The notes under the pieces are model-generated. The model made no database searches. It saw only the letters and a list, made by a program, of their open reading frames with translations, and was not told the DNA's origin. A stretch of 64,000 nt of DNA, from positions 1,674,001-1,738,000 of the forward strand of contig CBDIDH010000002.1 of assembly GCA_965277595.1 (NCBI GenBank). Direction: 5' to 3'. Shown here piece after piece: positions 42,826 through 51,557 of the stretch. Origin of the DNA: CBDIDH01 sp965277595. GTDB lineage: Bacteria > Planctomycetota > Planctomycetia > Isosphaerales > Isosphaeraceae. The translations under genes were made by a program, and so were the position numbers. Each line of letters begins with the position of its first letter. Within the stretch, counting starts at the first letter, position 1.

Positions 42826-43944
42826 TTAAAGGGAGGATTGATTTCGGTCGTTGATCGGCAAGAACGTCTGACGCCCTCTCCGGAACTCATCGAGCAACTG
42901 CTGAAGAAGCTCGTTCGTCTTCGAGAGATCGAGCGCCGGATCGCTCTCCTGACTCGCTCCTTCCGAGGCCGAGACGCCCGGCCACGAACCTGAAGTCGCC
43001 GGACCGCCCGTTTCCCCAGTCCCGCCGCCACCCGATAAACCGGTGTCTTCTCCGGGACCGGCTCCGGCCAGGCCACTGAGGATCGGTCCAAGGGCCGAGG
43101 ACGAGACGGCCGATTCCTGGACGTCCACGGAATAAGGCGACGCCTCGGACGTCCCCGCGTCGGCCCCGGGCGACCAAGGCGCGAAGGCCAGTTGGTCCGC
43201 GACCCGATGATCCGCCGGCCAACCGACCGTGGCTTCCGATCGGCCGACACCCGGAGAGAACGCATCCGGCTCGGTTACGTTCGATGGGACTTTATCGGAG
43301 AGTCCGGCAGGCTCTGAAGCGGCGAGGGTGCGTAATCCGGCTGGACCTTGATACCCGATGTCAACCGCACCGGATCGGGCTGGAGAAGATCCGCTCAGGT
43401 CATTGGTCGACGGGTTCGGAATCTGTGTTGAATTGCCCTGGACCGACGATACGGCAGAGACCTGTTTCGGGCTGATTGGAGAGTCGGGAAAGGCATGATC
43501 CGTCACAGGCGAACGCGCGGGGTTGAGTGGTGCACGCTCGACCTGGTGAATCTCGTTTGCGGAGAGATCCGTCTCGTTCGGGCGCGAGGGGACGGCGTTC
43601 AGGAGATCGCCGAGTTCTCGGCGTGTCACGCCAGGGTCGATCCCGGCTCCCTCCGCCGCCCGAGGCGCGCTCGGGGACGTCTCAGGCCGTGATGCTTGGT
43701 CGGCGGAGGCGCGTCCGGTCGTGATGGCGACGATACCCGGAACCGAAGTCCAGCCCGGTTCGTCCCGCCCGAGCGAACGTTTGTTGTCCTTGATTGCGTC
43801 CTTGATCGTCCTGGAAATCAGCTCATGAAGCGAGGGATCTTCGCGGCGGGTCTCCGGTGCCGGAGTAACGGCCGGAGCGGGCGTGGGGCCGTCTTCCGCG
43901 ACGATCGGTTCTTCAACCTGGAGAGCCTGGTCTTTATTATTCAA
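42826..43944 (-). CDS. Low-complexity Pro/Ser/Gly-rich protein in tape-measure position
   Basis: A 372-residue protein almost wholly of Pro, Ser, Ala and Gly, apparently disordered, with one short helix at the N-terminus (LHELISRTIKDAIKDNKRSLG) and one at the C-terminus (TNELLQQLLDEFRRG). The start is a TTG that overlaps the upstream stop by four bases (TTGA). It lies where a tape-measure gene is expected but lacks the long helices and length typical of tape measures. Function unknown. Confidence 0.6.
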   Translation of the reverse strand: MNNKDQALQVEEPIVAEDGPTPAPAVTPAPETRREDPSLHELISRTIKDAIKDNKRSLGRDEPGWTSVPGIVAITTGRASADQASRPETSPSAPRAAEGAGIDPGVTRRELGDLLNAVPSRPNETDLSANEIHQVERAPLNPARSPVTDHAFPDSPISPKQVSAVSSVQGNSTQIPNPSTNDLSGSSPARSGAVDIGYQGPAGLRTLAASEPAGLSDKVPSNVTEPDAFSPGVGRSEATVGWPADHRVADQLAFAPWSPGADAGTSEASPYSVDVQESAVSSSALGPILSGLAGAGPGEDTGLSGGGGTGETGGPATSGSWPGVSASEGASQESDPALDLSKTNELLQQLLDEFRRGRQTFLPINDRNQSSL

Positions 43945-44387
43945 GGAATCAGTACCTCGGAAGGGGTCGACTCGGCCGCGCGGTCCGCCTCGGCGACGAT
44001 CGCCATCACCTCACGGACCAGGCGGGGGAGTTCGTCCGCCGAGACCGAGAAGAGATCGCAGGCCGCCTGGAGGCTGATTTCGTGGGCGCGTCGAAGCAAG
44101 CACGCGGCCAACGGAAAGAACGCCTCATACTGTTCGCGGGCCGTTCCGCGCTCGCAGGCTGCCCGCAGAGCGTCAACCAACGTCTGAGCCTCCGGCGGGA
44201 ATCCAAATCTGACGCCGACGGCGATCCGCTCGACCAGTCGGCCAAGCGGGTCGACTTCACGGACGACTCTGGGAAAGAGCCGGACAGTCGGCCCCGAGAA
44301 TCCCCAGGCGGCTCCGTCGGCGAGCCGGATCGGTCGGGCCGAGATTCCCTCTCGGCGGGTCGAGTCTGGCGTGATTCGTTCGGTCAT
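43941..44387 (-). CDS. Tail-assembly-chaperone candidate B (paralogue of A)
   Basis: A 148-residue helical protein. ARPIRLADGAAWGFSGPTVRLFPRV matches IPVTLADGQPWLLAHPAYRLRPE of the upstream gene, and LLRRAHEISLQAACDLFSVS matches LLAANYDLSAEEMAGLLSVS, so the two are tandem paralogues. Start and upstream stop overlap as TGATG. Location between the tail tube and tape-measure position matches tail-assembly chaperones such as lambda G/GT, an inference from position. Confidence 0.65.
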   Translation of the reverse strand: MTERITPDSTRREGISARPIRLADGAAWGFSGPTVRLFPRVVREVDPLGRLVERIAVGVRFGFPPEAQTLVDALRAACERGTAREQYEAFFPLAACLLRRAHEISLQAACDLFSVSADELPRLVREVMAIVAEADRAAESTPSEVLIP

Positions 44388-44926
44388 CAGATCAAGGTTT
44401 CCAGCCGAGCCCGCTCGTCCAGGAGCCGGCAAGCATCGGCGAACTTGGATAGGGGTATGGTCCGGTTCGTCGCGACGAGGATCGCGAGTACGTTCACGAG
44501 GTCGCGAGCGGGCAGATCGTCATGACCCAGGCCGTTGGCGAGCAGGCTTGCCCGGACCCAGGCCGTGTACGACTTCTCGGCCCCGTCCGGGGCGAAGAGC
44601 GCGTCGAGGACATTCGCGGCGAGGGCCTGGCTTTCCGGCCCTTCCGAGACGCTCAAAAGCCCGGCCATCTCCTCGGCCGAGAGATCGTAATTCGCCGCGA
44701 GAAGTTCCCTGGCCGCTGCCCAGAGATCGCGCAGCGAGAGGCGTTCGCCAAGCACTGCGCACTCGAAGATCCGGTCGAGAGCCTGATCGACCTGGGGTCG
44801 AGTCAGGCCCTCGGGCCGGAGACGATAAGCCGGGTGGGCGAGCAGCCAGGGCTGCCCGTCGGCCAGCGTGACGGGAATGCCGGCGGCTCCGGCCTTGCGA
44901 CGGTCCGCCTCGATCAGGTCAGGCAT
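44387..44926 (-). CDS. Tail-assembly-chaperone candidate A
   Basis: A 179-residue helical protein, paralogous to the next gene (see the LADG and LLSVS blocks). It overlaps the upstream gene's stop by 8 bases. No family match. Position suggests a tail-assembly role. No slippery heptamer for a programmed frameshift was recognised; the second product is instead a separate gene. Confidence 0.62.
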   Translation of the reverse strand: MPDLIEADRRKAGAAGIPVTLADGQPWLLAHPAYRLRPEGLTRPQVDQALDRIFECAVLGERLSLRDLWAAARELLAANYDLSAEEMAGLLSVSEGPESQALAANVLDALFAPDGAEKSYTAWVRASLLANGLGHDDLPARDLVNVLAILVATNRTIPLSKFADACRLLDERARLETLI

Positions 44927-45197
44927 CGGGTTTAAGGTATCCGTAGAGCACGCGGTCGCCTCGATCCACCCAGTCGTACCGGGGCGAGCCCGATCGGACG
45001 TCGTGACAGGGGAAGTTGAGGGTGTCGCCGGCCTTGCCGGAGATGAAGTGCTCGGTCCCCTGGTGCCGGACGTAAAGGGCCGGCACCTTCAGAACCGGCG
45101 CGAATTCGGAATGAAGCCTCGCGAGCCTTGTCTGCGAGTCACCCGCCCCCGCGTGGGGGAGGGGGGACCGGATGGCGTCGGGCGTTTTCTCGGTCAT
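44919..45197 (-). CDS. Phage-module hypothetical protein
   Basis: A 92-residue protein (TEKTPDAIRSPLPHAGAGDSQ...YVRHQGTEHFISGKAGDTLN...). No family recognised. Start could be the ATG at 45200 or 45197. Between the tail-tube candidate and chaperone-like pair. Confidence 0.55.
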   Translation of the reverse strand: MTEKTPDAIRSPLPHAGAGDSQTRLARLHSEFAPVLKVPALYVRHQGTEHFISGKAGDTLNFPCHDVRSGSPRYDWVDRGDRVLYGYLKPDA

Positions 45198-45207
45198 CAT
45201 TGGAGCG

Positions 45208-45645
45208 TCAAGAAGCGCTGGTGGTGGAGAGCGGATTGGTCACGCCGTCGCTTGAGTACGAGGCGAGGGTCAGCACGCCCTGGCCGAACTGTCGGTGCGC
45301 GCCGTGGATCGGCGTCGACGCAACCACCGCGTTGTTCAGGACGTAGGTGACGGCGCCCGACCCGGTGCCGTTCTTGGCGTCGTTGTGCGTGGCGGTGAAG
45401 ATGCCGACGGTGCCGACAGGGAAGGATCGCACCGCGGCCAGGTCGGCCGAGTGCACGGTCACCGTCGGATCGTTGAAGTCGTTGACGACGGTCGTGCTGA
45501 AGCGGTCGCCGTCGCCCGAGAATTTCTGAAGACTTCCGCCGGAATCGATCTGGATCGACGTCACTCCGGTAATGGTGATCGGCGAGCCGTTAGTCGGGGT
45601 GAACGTGACCCCGCTCCAGTTCATGAATCGCTTGGTGACCGACAT
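45208..45645 (-). CDS. Tail tube protein candidate
   Basis: A 145-residue beta-rich protein. NWSGVTFTPTNGSPITITGVTSIQID and FSGDGDRFSTTVVNDFNDPTVTV resemble phage major tail-tube proteins. It lies next to the tail terminator candidate. Assigned by these features and position; not by a sure family hit. Confidence 0.6.
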   Translation of the reverse strand: MSVTKRFMNWSGVTFTPTNGSPITITGVTSIQIDSGGSLQKFSGDGDRFSTTVVNDFNDPTVTVHSADLAAVRSFPVGTVGIFTATHNDAKNGTGSGAVTYVLNNAVVASTPIHGAHRQFGQGVLTLASYSSDGVTNPLSTTSAS

Positions 45646-45660
45646 TGACGTGGTATCCTG

Positions 45661-46215
45661 TCAAAATTGAGTGTCGTGGCTCGTCATGGACGGGATCAGG
45701 GTCGTGAACTCGCCGTGAAGAATGACTGCCTGTTCCGGAAACTTGGACTTCGGGTCGAACTGCCCCCCGCGGAGCAGGGTCAGGGCAGGCAGACACGTCC
45801 CTCCCAGGTCGCTTCCGTCGATTGCGTTCTGGGCGAGGCTGGTGAGCCGGTCGAGGGTGTCGAACCGGGCCGCCGGGTCGTCGTCGCGGACGACAAGGGT
45901 AAGCATGTAGGTAACCTTCCGAACGATCTGGGCCGGGTCGACGTCGTCGACCTCGACCCAGGTTTCCGGAGTGATCACCGCGGCCGGAGTGCGATCAACA
46001 CCCGCGGCCCGGTGTTCAAGAGTCGTTCCGAAGGCGACGTCGGCGAACTCCCCCATCCCCTTCAGAGCCGCGACGACCGCGCTGAAGGTATCTCTATCGC
46101 GGTACGGGGAAATTCCCGGCCCCGGGTCGCCTCCGCCCGTGACGAGTGACGGGAAGTAATACGGAGTGTAGTACGTCGGGGCATAAAATCGGGTCGGGTA
46201 CAGTGCCATCGACAT
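45661..46215 (-). CDS. Tail terminator-like protein
   Basis: A 184-residue protein opening with a Tyr/Pro-rich stretch, then DTFSAVVAALKGMGEFADVAFGT and TPAAVITPETWVEVDDVDPAQIVRKVTYMLTLVVRDDD, a pattern of minor tail/tail-terminator (gpU-like) proteins with RFDTLDRLTSLAQNAID. It is placed directly upstream of the tail-tube candidate as expected. The family call is tentative. Confidence 0.62.
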   Translation of the reverse strand: MSMALYPTRFYAPTYYTPYYFPSLVTGGGDPGPGISPYRDRDTFSAVVAALKGMGEFADVAFGTTLEHRAAGVDRTPAAVITPETWVEVDDVDPAQIVRKVTYMLTLVVRDDDPAARFDTLDRLTSLAQNAIDGSDLGGTCLPALTLLRGGQFDPKSKFPEQAVILHGEFTTLIPSMTSHDTQF

Positions 46216-46229
46216 CGCGGGGCCTCCGA

Positions 46230-46952
46230 TCAGTTCGGGAGCGAGAGGACCACGGCGGTCCGGTTCCCGGCATTGTCAGTCGTGGCCGTGACTCGTGTCA
46301 GGGCGGTGTTGCCTCCCTTGATCACGATGGTTCCAGTCCCCGCCCCGATGAGCACTCCGGCCGATGCGGCCAGGATCGGCGAGAGCGCCTGGCGGGCGTT
46401 CACTCCGGTCTCAACCGTGATCGAATCAAGGCCCACCGACGAGAGGGTGTAGCCGGACTTGTCGAGGTTCGTCCCCACGGTCACCGGAGAGGTCACGCTT
46501 TGCACGGTCCCTCCCGCGAAGACCGATCGTGACGAGACCTTGACGTCAAGGTTCCCACCGAGGATCGCCCCGGCCGTGCCCGCCGCGTAGCTACCGGGCA
46601 ACAGTGTTGCCCAGGGGTCGATGCCTCCGCCGCTAGTGGAAGGGATCACCGTGCTATCGCTTCCCGAGTGCATCACCACGGCAAGCTCGCCGGCCACGTT
46701 GTTTGTCACGGTGTTGTGGATCGTGACGACGTAGTCGCCGTCGGTGAACTGGGTTGTCGGAGTCGACGCGAGCGTGACCTTGTACCGGCCGAGGAAGCTC
46801 CCCGAGTCTTCCGGCAGCGACGCGATCAGCGTTGATGGGATCGCGGTAAACGTCGAATTGCTGAAGTCGTAGAAGGTCCCGTCGCTCAGGCGCTCGATCG
46901 AGTAGCCAAGCGTCGAGCCGGTCGGGTACTGGTATCGGATCCGAATCGGCAT
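46230..46952 (-). CDS. Phage-module beta-rich structural protein
   Basis: A 240-residue protein. The first 100 residues (IRIRYQYPTGSTLGYSIERLSDGTFYDF) look like a beta-sandwich, and the rest contains Thr/Gly-rich repeats (TNLDKSGYTLSSVGLDSITVE) common in phage fibre or collar proteins. Ends 9 bases before the 135-residue gene start on the minus strand. No certain family. Confidence 0.6.
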   Translation of the reverse strand: MPIRIRYQYPTGSTLGYSIERLSDGTFYDFSNSTFTAIPSTLIASLPEDSGSFLGRYKVTLASTPTTQFTDGDYVVTIHNTVTNNVAGELAVVMHSGSDSTVIPSTSGGGIDPWATLLPGSYAAGTAGAILGGNLDVKVSSRSVFAGGTVQSVTSPVTVGTNLDKSGYTLSSVGLDSITVETGVNARQALSPILAASAGVLIGAGTGTIVIKGGNTALTRVTATTDNAGNRTAVVLSLPN

Positions 46953-46961
46953 TGGGAAACC

Positions 46962-47369
46962 TCAGGCGTGTGAGAGGAACAGTGCGCCCGAGGCCACCGT
47001 CGCCGGCGCGGCACCAGCGTTGATCGTCCTGGGTGTTGTCAAATCAGCCACGGCGAGAACGTTTCCACCCGAGGCCGCGTCGGCGACGAAAAGGCTCACG
47101 ATCGTCCCCCAGGCTGCGGTCGGAGCCGGGAACGTGATGACCGTAGAATTGGACTTGGAACCTCCGGACGATGCCGGAAAATTCGCGAGGGAGTTGGCGA
47201 TTGGAACTCTCGTGTAGCCACCGCCGGAGGGTTCAATGAACGACCCATAGCGATTCGCGGAGTTGACGGACAGGCCGACGTAAAGCGTTGCGGGTGGAGT
47301 GTAAGCAGCAGCGCCGAAGACCATGTCGAGGAATTTATTGTTTGCGTAATCGGTGAAGAAACCGGGCAT
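46962..47369 (-). CDS. Phage tail-fibre-like small protein
   Basis: A 135-residue protein (DYANNKFLDMVFGAAAYTPPATLYVGLS, ITFPAPTAAWGTIVSLFVAD, ATVASGALFLSHA). This pattern is shared by a small structural family seen in many phages. Ten bases separate it from the tailspike. Confidence 0.68.
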   Translation of the reverse strand: MPGFFTDYANNKFLDMVFGAAAYTPPATLYVGLSVNSANRYGSFIEPSGGGYTRVPIANSLANFPASSGGSKSNSTVITFPAPTAAWGTIVSLFVADAASGGNVLAVADLTTPRTINAGAAPATVASGALFLSHA

Positions 47370-47379
47370 CGTGGGTCCC

Positions 47380-49599
47380 TTAGCTGAACGTCGCTGTAAC
47401 GTAAATATTGTTTAACACATAAGCCGCCATGCCGTTCGGGGAAATCCCGAACGGGTGGAGTCCCAGCCAGGTCGGTGGATTGCTGGTGCCGTAGGTCCCT
47501 GACCCGACGCACCGCCACTGCGTGTACTGCCCGTCAACAGGCGATCGAACGTCCAAAACGTGTGCGCCGACGTACCACGAAAACGTGCAGGGGGGGGCCG
47601 TGAACTTCACGTCATTGAGGACGACGTTCGATTTGGTTCCCCACTTCTGACGATGGAGAAACGGATTTCCACGAATCGCGAGTGAGTCGACCGTGCCGAA
47701 CCAGTTCGGCCCGTCGATGTCAATCGCCGTGCCATAAAAATCTGAGTAAGCCGACAGGTTTTCGACGAAGAGATTGCACGAATTGCTGTAGCCTGGATAC
47801 GGCCTGTCGCTGTCCTTCAACTGGATCATACTCGCATTAGGGCCGAGAGTCCCGAATCCGATGGTCCGAAGGACAAGGGTCGTCTGAACAACGTAGGGAT
47901 GCATCTCGCAGTAAATCCCGGCGCGGGTAACTGAGTAGCCCTCGAAGTCGACGATCATGTTGGTGATCGACTTCTCACCGCCGGAGCCGTAACCAATGGC
48001 TTTGTAGAAGCATTCCGCGGTCGGGGAAGCGCCTCCGATAAAGACGTTGTACCAGTCGTCACTACATCCGACCGTTCGGATCGTTGATCGCCCTGAAGTG
48101 GTGAAGCTGATCTCTCGCGCGTCGATCAACTGCATGAATCCGTAAAACGGCGCATCGCATCCATCGAGCGTGCAGTTGCGTAGATAAATGTAGTAGTTTT
48201 CCTGAACATTGAACGAGCCAATTCCTTGCGATCCGCCCACCGTCTTGACGTTCTCAGCCGTGAACTCATAGACCGAGCCAAGGCAAATCGCCTGACCGTG
48301 AAAGACCTGGATACAGACCTGGAGGTCCCGCACTGCATTGTTCGTGCAAAATAATTGGCTTGTGATATGCATGATGAGGCCGGTCGTCGCGCTTCCCGTC
48401 ACGGCGCCGCCGTGGAGAACTGTGATAACCCGGCCCGCGGTCGCGGGATTGTCCAGACACTGCAAATAGCAAATCGTGTTTGCATCGCTGCCGAAGAACG
48501 CCCAGTTGTCGTTGACCGCGGTCCCAGGTGCATCCACTCGGGTTTGAGGAGTGCCGACCCCGTTCGTCTGGTAGCGGAGTGCATTTGACATCCGCAGCCC
48601 ATAGATTCGCAGGTCAACCCCGGTGGACTGCGAACCATACGCCGCCGTTGGCCCGGCATTGCCGATCATAAACGGGTAGTAATCGTTCTGAACGAAAGTC
48701 AATCCGGTGTGTGGCGTGTAAGGATAGGACCCGCTGTTCGTCATGTTCCACAAATTGATCAGCGGAACCTGTGTGCGGACACCCTTGATTTGAAGAAAGG
48801 CGCTGCAAACGGCATTGTCATGGTCGAACTGGACGGCAACCTTGTACGGAAGATCGGCCCCTGCAAGAGAAATGTCGAAGCTCCGAAAATTTCCCCCACC
48901 GATTGTTGGACCCGGGGAAACGTCCGAGGTTCGGAAACAAACCCGCATGGTTGTCGGGTCGGTGATCCAGAACGCGAACACAGGGTCGCCTTCCGCGGGG
49001 TATCCAAGGCCGAGGAGGCTCGGTGATCCTGTGAACTGTTGCCCGTCAGGCGGCTCGATACAAAATTCGACGGTGAGCTTGTTTGTCTGCGTCCAGTTGT
49101 CCGAGGAACCCACGGACCCTGGAGCCTCCTGGCCGAACATCATCGGACCAGCCTGAAACTGCGCGAAGCTGTTCCCCTTGGTCCGATAGCCCCAACGCTG
49201 TCCGGTGGTGTAGGCCGCCGACGTGTCGAGTTTTCCAAAGACGTCTGGCCGATAAGTCGCGTCGACTGCTGCGCCGGACTGAACACGTCGTATACCGAAG
49301 ATGAAAACGGGAAACCAACCGCTGCCGATGACGCCGCTGCTCCACCCTTCGCCGACAACCTGGATGTTGCTCTCGTCGATCCAGATGCTTTTGGTGACGA
49401 CATACTTGCCCGCGGCGGACGGGATGAAGAGTGTACCGCCGCCGATCGAGATGAGATGATCGACCGCGGCCTGAAAGGCCGCCGCATTGTCCGTGACGTT
49501 ATCGCCCATCGCGCCGAAATCCTGGACGCTGACCCATTGAGAACCGCGCGCTGGTTTTCCCGAGGCGGAGGCGGAAGACCCGCCGATGGCTAGAGACAT
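47380..49599 (-). CDS. Tailspike with pectate-lyase-3-like beta helix
   Basis: A 739-residue protein. The N-terminal VSVQDFGAMGDNVTDNAAAF block, then DHLISIGGGTLFIPSAAGKYVV, is the classic start of a right-handed beta-helix tailspike with glycan-degrading or binding function. A lectin- or jelly-roll-like region lies at about 150-300 (VQSGAAVD... YRPDVFG... LTVEFCIEPPDGQ), and further beta-helix turns follow. It may bind or cut host surface polysaccharide. It is unusual in being placed early, directly after the connector and an Fn3-like gene. Confidence 0.82.
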   Translation of the reverse strand: MSLAIGGSSASASGKPARGSQWVSVQDFGAMGDNVTDNAAAFQAAVDHLISIGGGTLFIPSAAGKYVVTKSIWIDESNIQVVGEGWSSGVIGSGWFPVFIFGIRRVQSGAAVDATYRPDVFGKLDTSAAYTTGQRWGYRTKGNSFAQFQAGPMMFGQEAPGSVGSSDNWTQTNKLTVEFCIEPPDGQQFTGSPSLLGLGYPAEGDPVFAFWITDPTTMRVCFRTSDVSPGPTIGGGNFRSFDISLAGADLPYKVAVQFDHDNAVCSAFLQIKGVRTQVPLINLWNMTNSGSYPYTPHTGLTFVQNDYYPFMIGNAGPTAAYGSQSTGVDLRIYGLRMSNALRYQTNGVGTPQTRVDAPGTAVNDNWAFFGSDANTICYLQCLDNPATAGRVITVLHGGAVTGSATTGLIMHITSQLFCTNNAVRDLQVCIQVFHGQAICLGSVYEFTAENVKTVGGSQGIGSFNVQENYYIYLRNCTLDGCDAPFYGFMQLIDAREISFTTSGRSTIRTVGCSDDWYNVFIGGASPTAECFYKAIGYGSGGEKSITNMIVDFEGYSVTRAGIYCEMHPYVVQTTLVLRTIGFGTLGPNASMIQLKDSDRPYPGYSNSCNLFVENLSAYSDFYGTAIDIDGPNWFGTVDSLAIRGNPFLHRQKWGTKSNVVLNDVKFTAPPCTFSWYVGAHVLDVRSPVDGQYTQWRCVGSGTYGTSNPPTWLGLHPFGISPNGMAAYVLNNIYVTATFS

Positions 49600-49708
49600 G
49601 GCAATAAATTTCCCTCGATCGATGGAACGACGATCGTTGATCGGGCAGGACCCGGCCCACGAGGACCGGGCCGGGGTCGTCTTCGTTGAAGAAATCCGGT
49701 CCGTTCGA

Positions 49709-50311
49709 TCACGTTTGCGGCGTTTCGGCAGTCACCTGAATGGTTTCCATGTCGAACGGCGTCGGAAGGTCGAGGTTGCCCGTTACACTGACCAGGCTCG
49801 CTCCAGGACCGACTTTGTTGAACGATCTGACGGCGGCTGTATATGTTGACGTCGTGTAAGGGCCAGGAAGCGTGCATGCGTAACCGACTCGCCCTGGTGT
49901 GTAGAAAACCGTCGCAGCTGGGATTGAACTCTCGTTTACGGTGACTTCGCCCGTGCTCAAATAGACGTTGAATCCGGTCGGAGTACCCCAGCCATCAGCC
50001 GGTGCATAGGCCCAGTTCAGTCGCGCGCCCCCCGCCGCGGCTGCCGAAAGGATCAGGGCGTGTGGAGTGTTCGGCAGGCCGCTCTGATCGGTGCCGTCGG
50101 CACCAATGAGCACTCGAACGCGGGTTTCATTCCCCACCTGTTCAAGGCCGGTCACAGTGTCATAAGCACGGACCACAAACGTATTGTCAGTAGATGTTCC
50201 AAGCGGGCCAGTTGTGTAGGGGGGTGCGGCAACAGTTGCCATCGGAACCGATTCAACAACCGGCCCCCCCGTGCCTTGATTCCAGTAAACGCGATAGGCG
50301 GTTGTCATCAT
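49709..50311 (-). CDS. Phage structural protein with Fn3-like repeats
   Basis: A 200-residue protein with two Fn3-like units: TAYRVYWNQGTGGPVV...NTFVVRAYDTVTG and ARLNWAYAPADGWGTPTGFNVYLSTG...TYTAAVRSFNKVGPGAS. Probably an accessory head or tail decoration. Start may be the ATG at 50311 or 50308. One base separates it from the connector's stop. Confidence 0.65.
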   Translation of the reverse strand: MMTTAYRVYWNQGTGGPVVESVPMATVAAPPYTTGPLGTSTDNTFVVRAYDTVTGLEQVGNETRVRVLIGADGTDQSGLPNTPHALILSAAAAGGARLNWAYAPADGWGTPTGFNVYLSTGEVTVNESSIPAATVFYTPGRVGYACTLPGPYTTSTYTAAVRSFNKVGPGASLVSVTGNLDLPTPFDMETIQVTAETPQT

Positions 50312-50312
50312 G

Positions 50313-50993
50313 TCACCGGCTGATTCTGGTGCCGAACCGACTTACCGACTCCGCCGCCGCCGGAACGCCCGCCGAGGGCCCCCAGTGAACCACGGTTCGC
50401 GACAGCAGGTCATCCAGTTCTTGCCTGTACGATTTCGACTTCGACGCGAACGTATCGGCGGTTTCCTGTGGTCCTCGACTCATCTCCAGGTACTGTCGGT
50501 AGAGCACGGTCAACACCGTTGCCTCCCGAACCTCCTGGGGATCAAACAGATCGCAAGGCCGACGACCGGCGATCAGGTCGTCGATCCCATATCGCCGGTT
50601 CAAGTCGTAACTCGCCCGAGCGATCTGCGGACCAAGGGTTACAACAGTGAACTCAACGCCCGAAGCTTGCGCTTGACCGGCAGGTTGACCCACAAGCGAG
50701 GGTTGGCCTTTGCGACGGAGTACGACCGTATTCGGAGCAACCGAGACAACAGCGAACGCTTCTCCGGGCGGTTTGTACTGGCTGACCGGTTGAGTCAGGC
50801 GGACAATCAGGCCGGGGGTTAACCCGTTCGCCTGGAAGTCGACGGACTGCGAGGTCAACGTCCACGGATCAGCGAAGGCTCCATCGGTTCCATGGGCGAG
50901 GCACTGGTCCTTCGGGCAGAGAATTGCGAAATCGGCCGAGGCGCGGAGGGCAATGTCCTCGTCGTTGGCGTAGGCCTTTGGAGTCGATATCAT
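50313..50993 (-). CDS. Head-tail connector candidate
   Basis: A 226-residue protein. The C-terminal 100 residues (RYGIDDLIAGRRPCDLFDPQEVREATVLTVLYRQYLEMSR... SKSKSYRQELDDLLSR) form helices in a pattern resembling gp6-type head-tail adaptors; the N-half is beta-rich. Placed after the capsid gene, as such adaptors are. ATG at 50993 chosen over a TTG at 51038. Tentative. Confidence 0.55.
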   Translation of the reverse strand: MISTPKAYANDEDIALRASADFAILCPKDQCLAHGTDGAFADPWTLTSQSVDFQANGLTPGLIVRLTQPVSQYKPPGEAFAVVSVAPNTVVLRRKGQPSLVGQPAGQAQASGVEFTVVTLGPQIARASYDLNRRYGIDDLIAGRRPCDLFDPQEVREATVLTVLYRQYLEMSRGPQETADTFASKSKSYRQELDDLLSRTVVHWGPSAGVPAAAESVSRFGTRISR

Positions 50994-51113
50994 GAGAGAG
51001 GGTGACCCTCGATGTCGTGGTGTCGGGAGTTTAGTCAAGGCTCCGATCCTCGAACGCTACGACCTGGCTCGGGTCGCACCCTCCGTCAGGATGGTCATTC
51101 CGCGACCACTGGA

Positions 51114-51449
51114 TCAGGACTTCTTCGCGTTCGAATTCGAGGATTTTGACGGCTTCGTCGGTCGTTTCTCCTCGTCCGACTCTTCCTTGAGTCCGAGGGC
51201 GCGTTCCATGTCCGCGATCATGAGATCAGCGGCCAGAGCCGCGGTTTGAAGCTGGTCGCGAAACTCGGCCGCCTTGGCCATGATCCCCTGGACGTGCGTT
51301 GAGTCGGCGATCCCCGCCTGTCCGCAGAGATTTCCGAGAGCAGAGAGGGCCGCGATCCCGCGCGCCGGGCCTTCCGCCTCGGGATGGCCGAGCTTGACGG
51401 CGGCTTCGGCGAGGAAGACGGAGTAACCAGGGAAACTGTATCGAGGCAT
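51114..51449 (-). CDS. Phage-module hypothetical protein
   Basis: A 111-residue helical protein (SVFLAEAAVKLGHPEAEGPARGIAAL... ) with a charged C-terminal tail rich in Lys and Ser. AAGGTGA precedes the ATG. No family recognised. Between capsid and connector; a head-completion role is possible. Confidence 0.6.
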   Translation of the reverse strand: MPRYSFPGYSVFLAEAAVKLGHPEAEGPARGIAALSALGNLCGQAGIADSTHVQGIMAKAAEFRDQLQTAALAADLMIADMERALGLKEESDEEKRPTKPSKSSNSNAKKS

Positions 51450-51557
51450 GAGTCACCTTTTGAAGATCGAGGGCGGTTCCCCGGGCGGCCCTGGGCCTTG
51501 CAACGAGATCGTCGCTGTCTCTCTTTGGGGCCATCCCGGGGTTCCGTTGAGCGCGGT

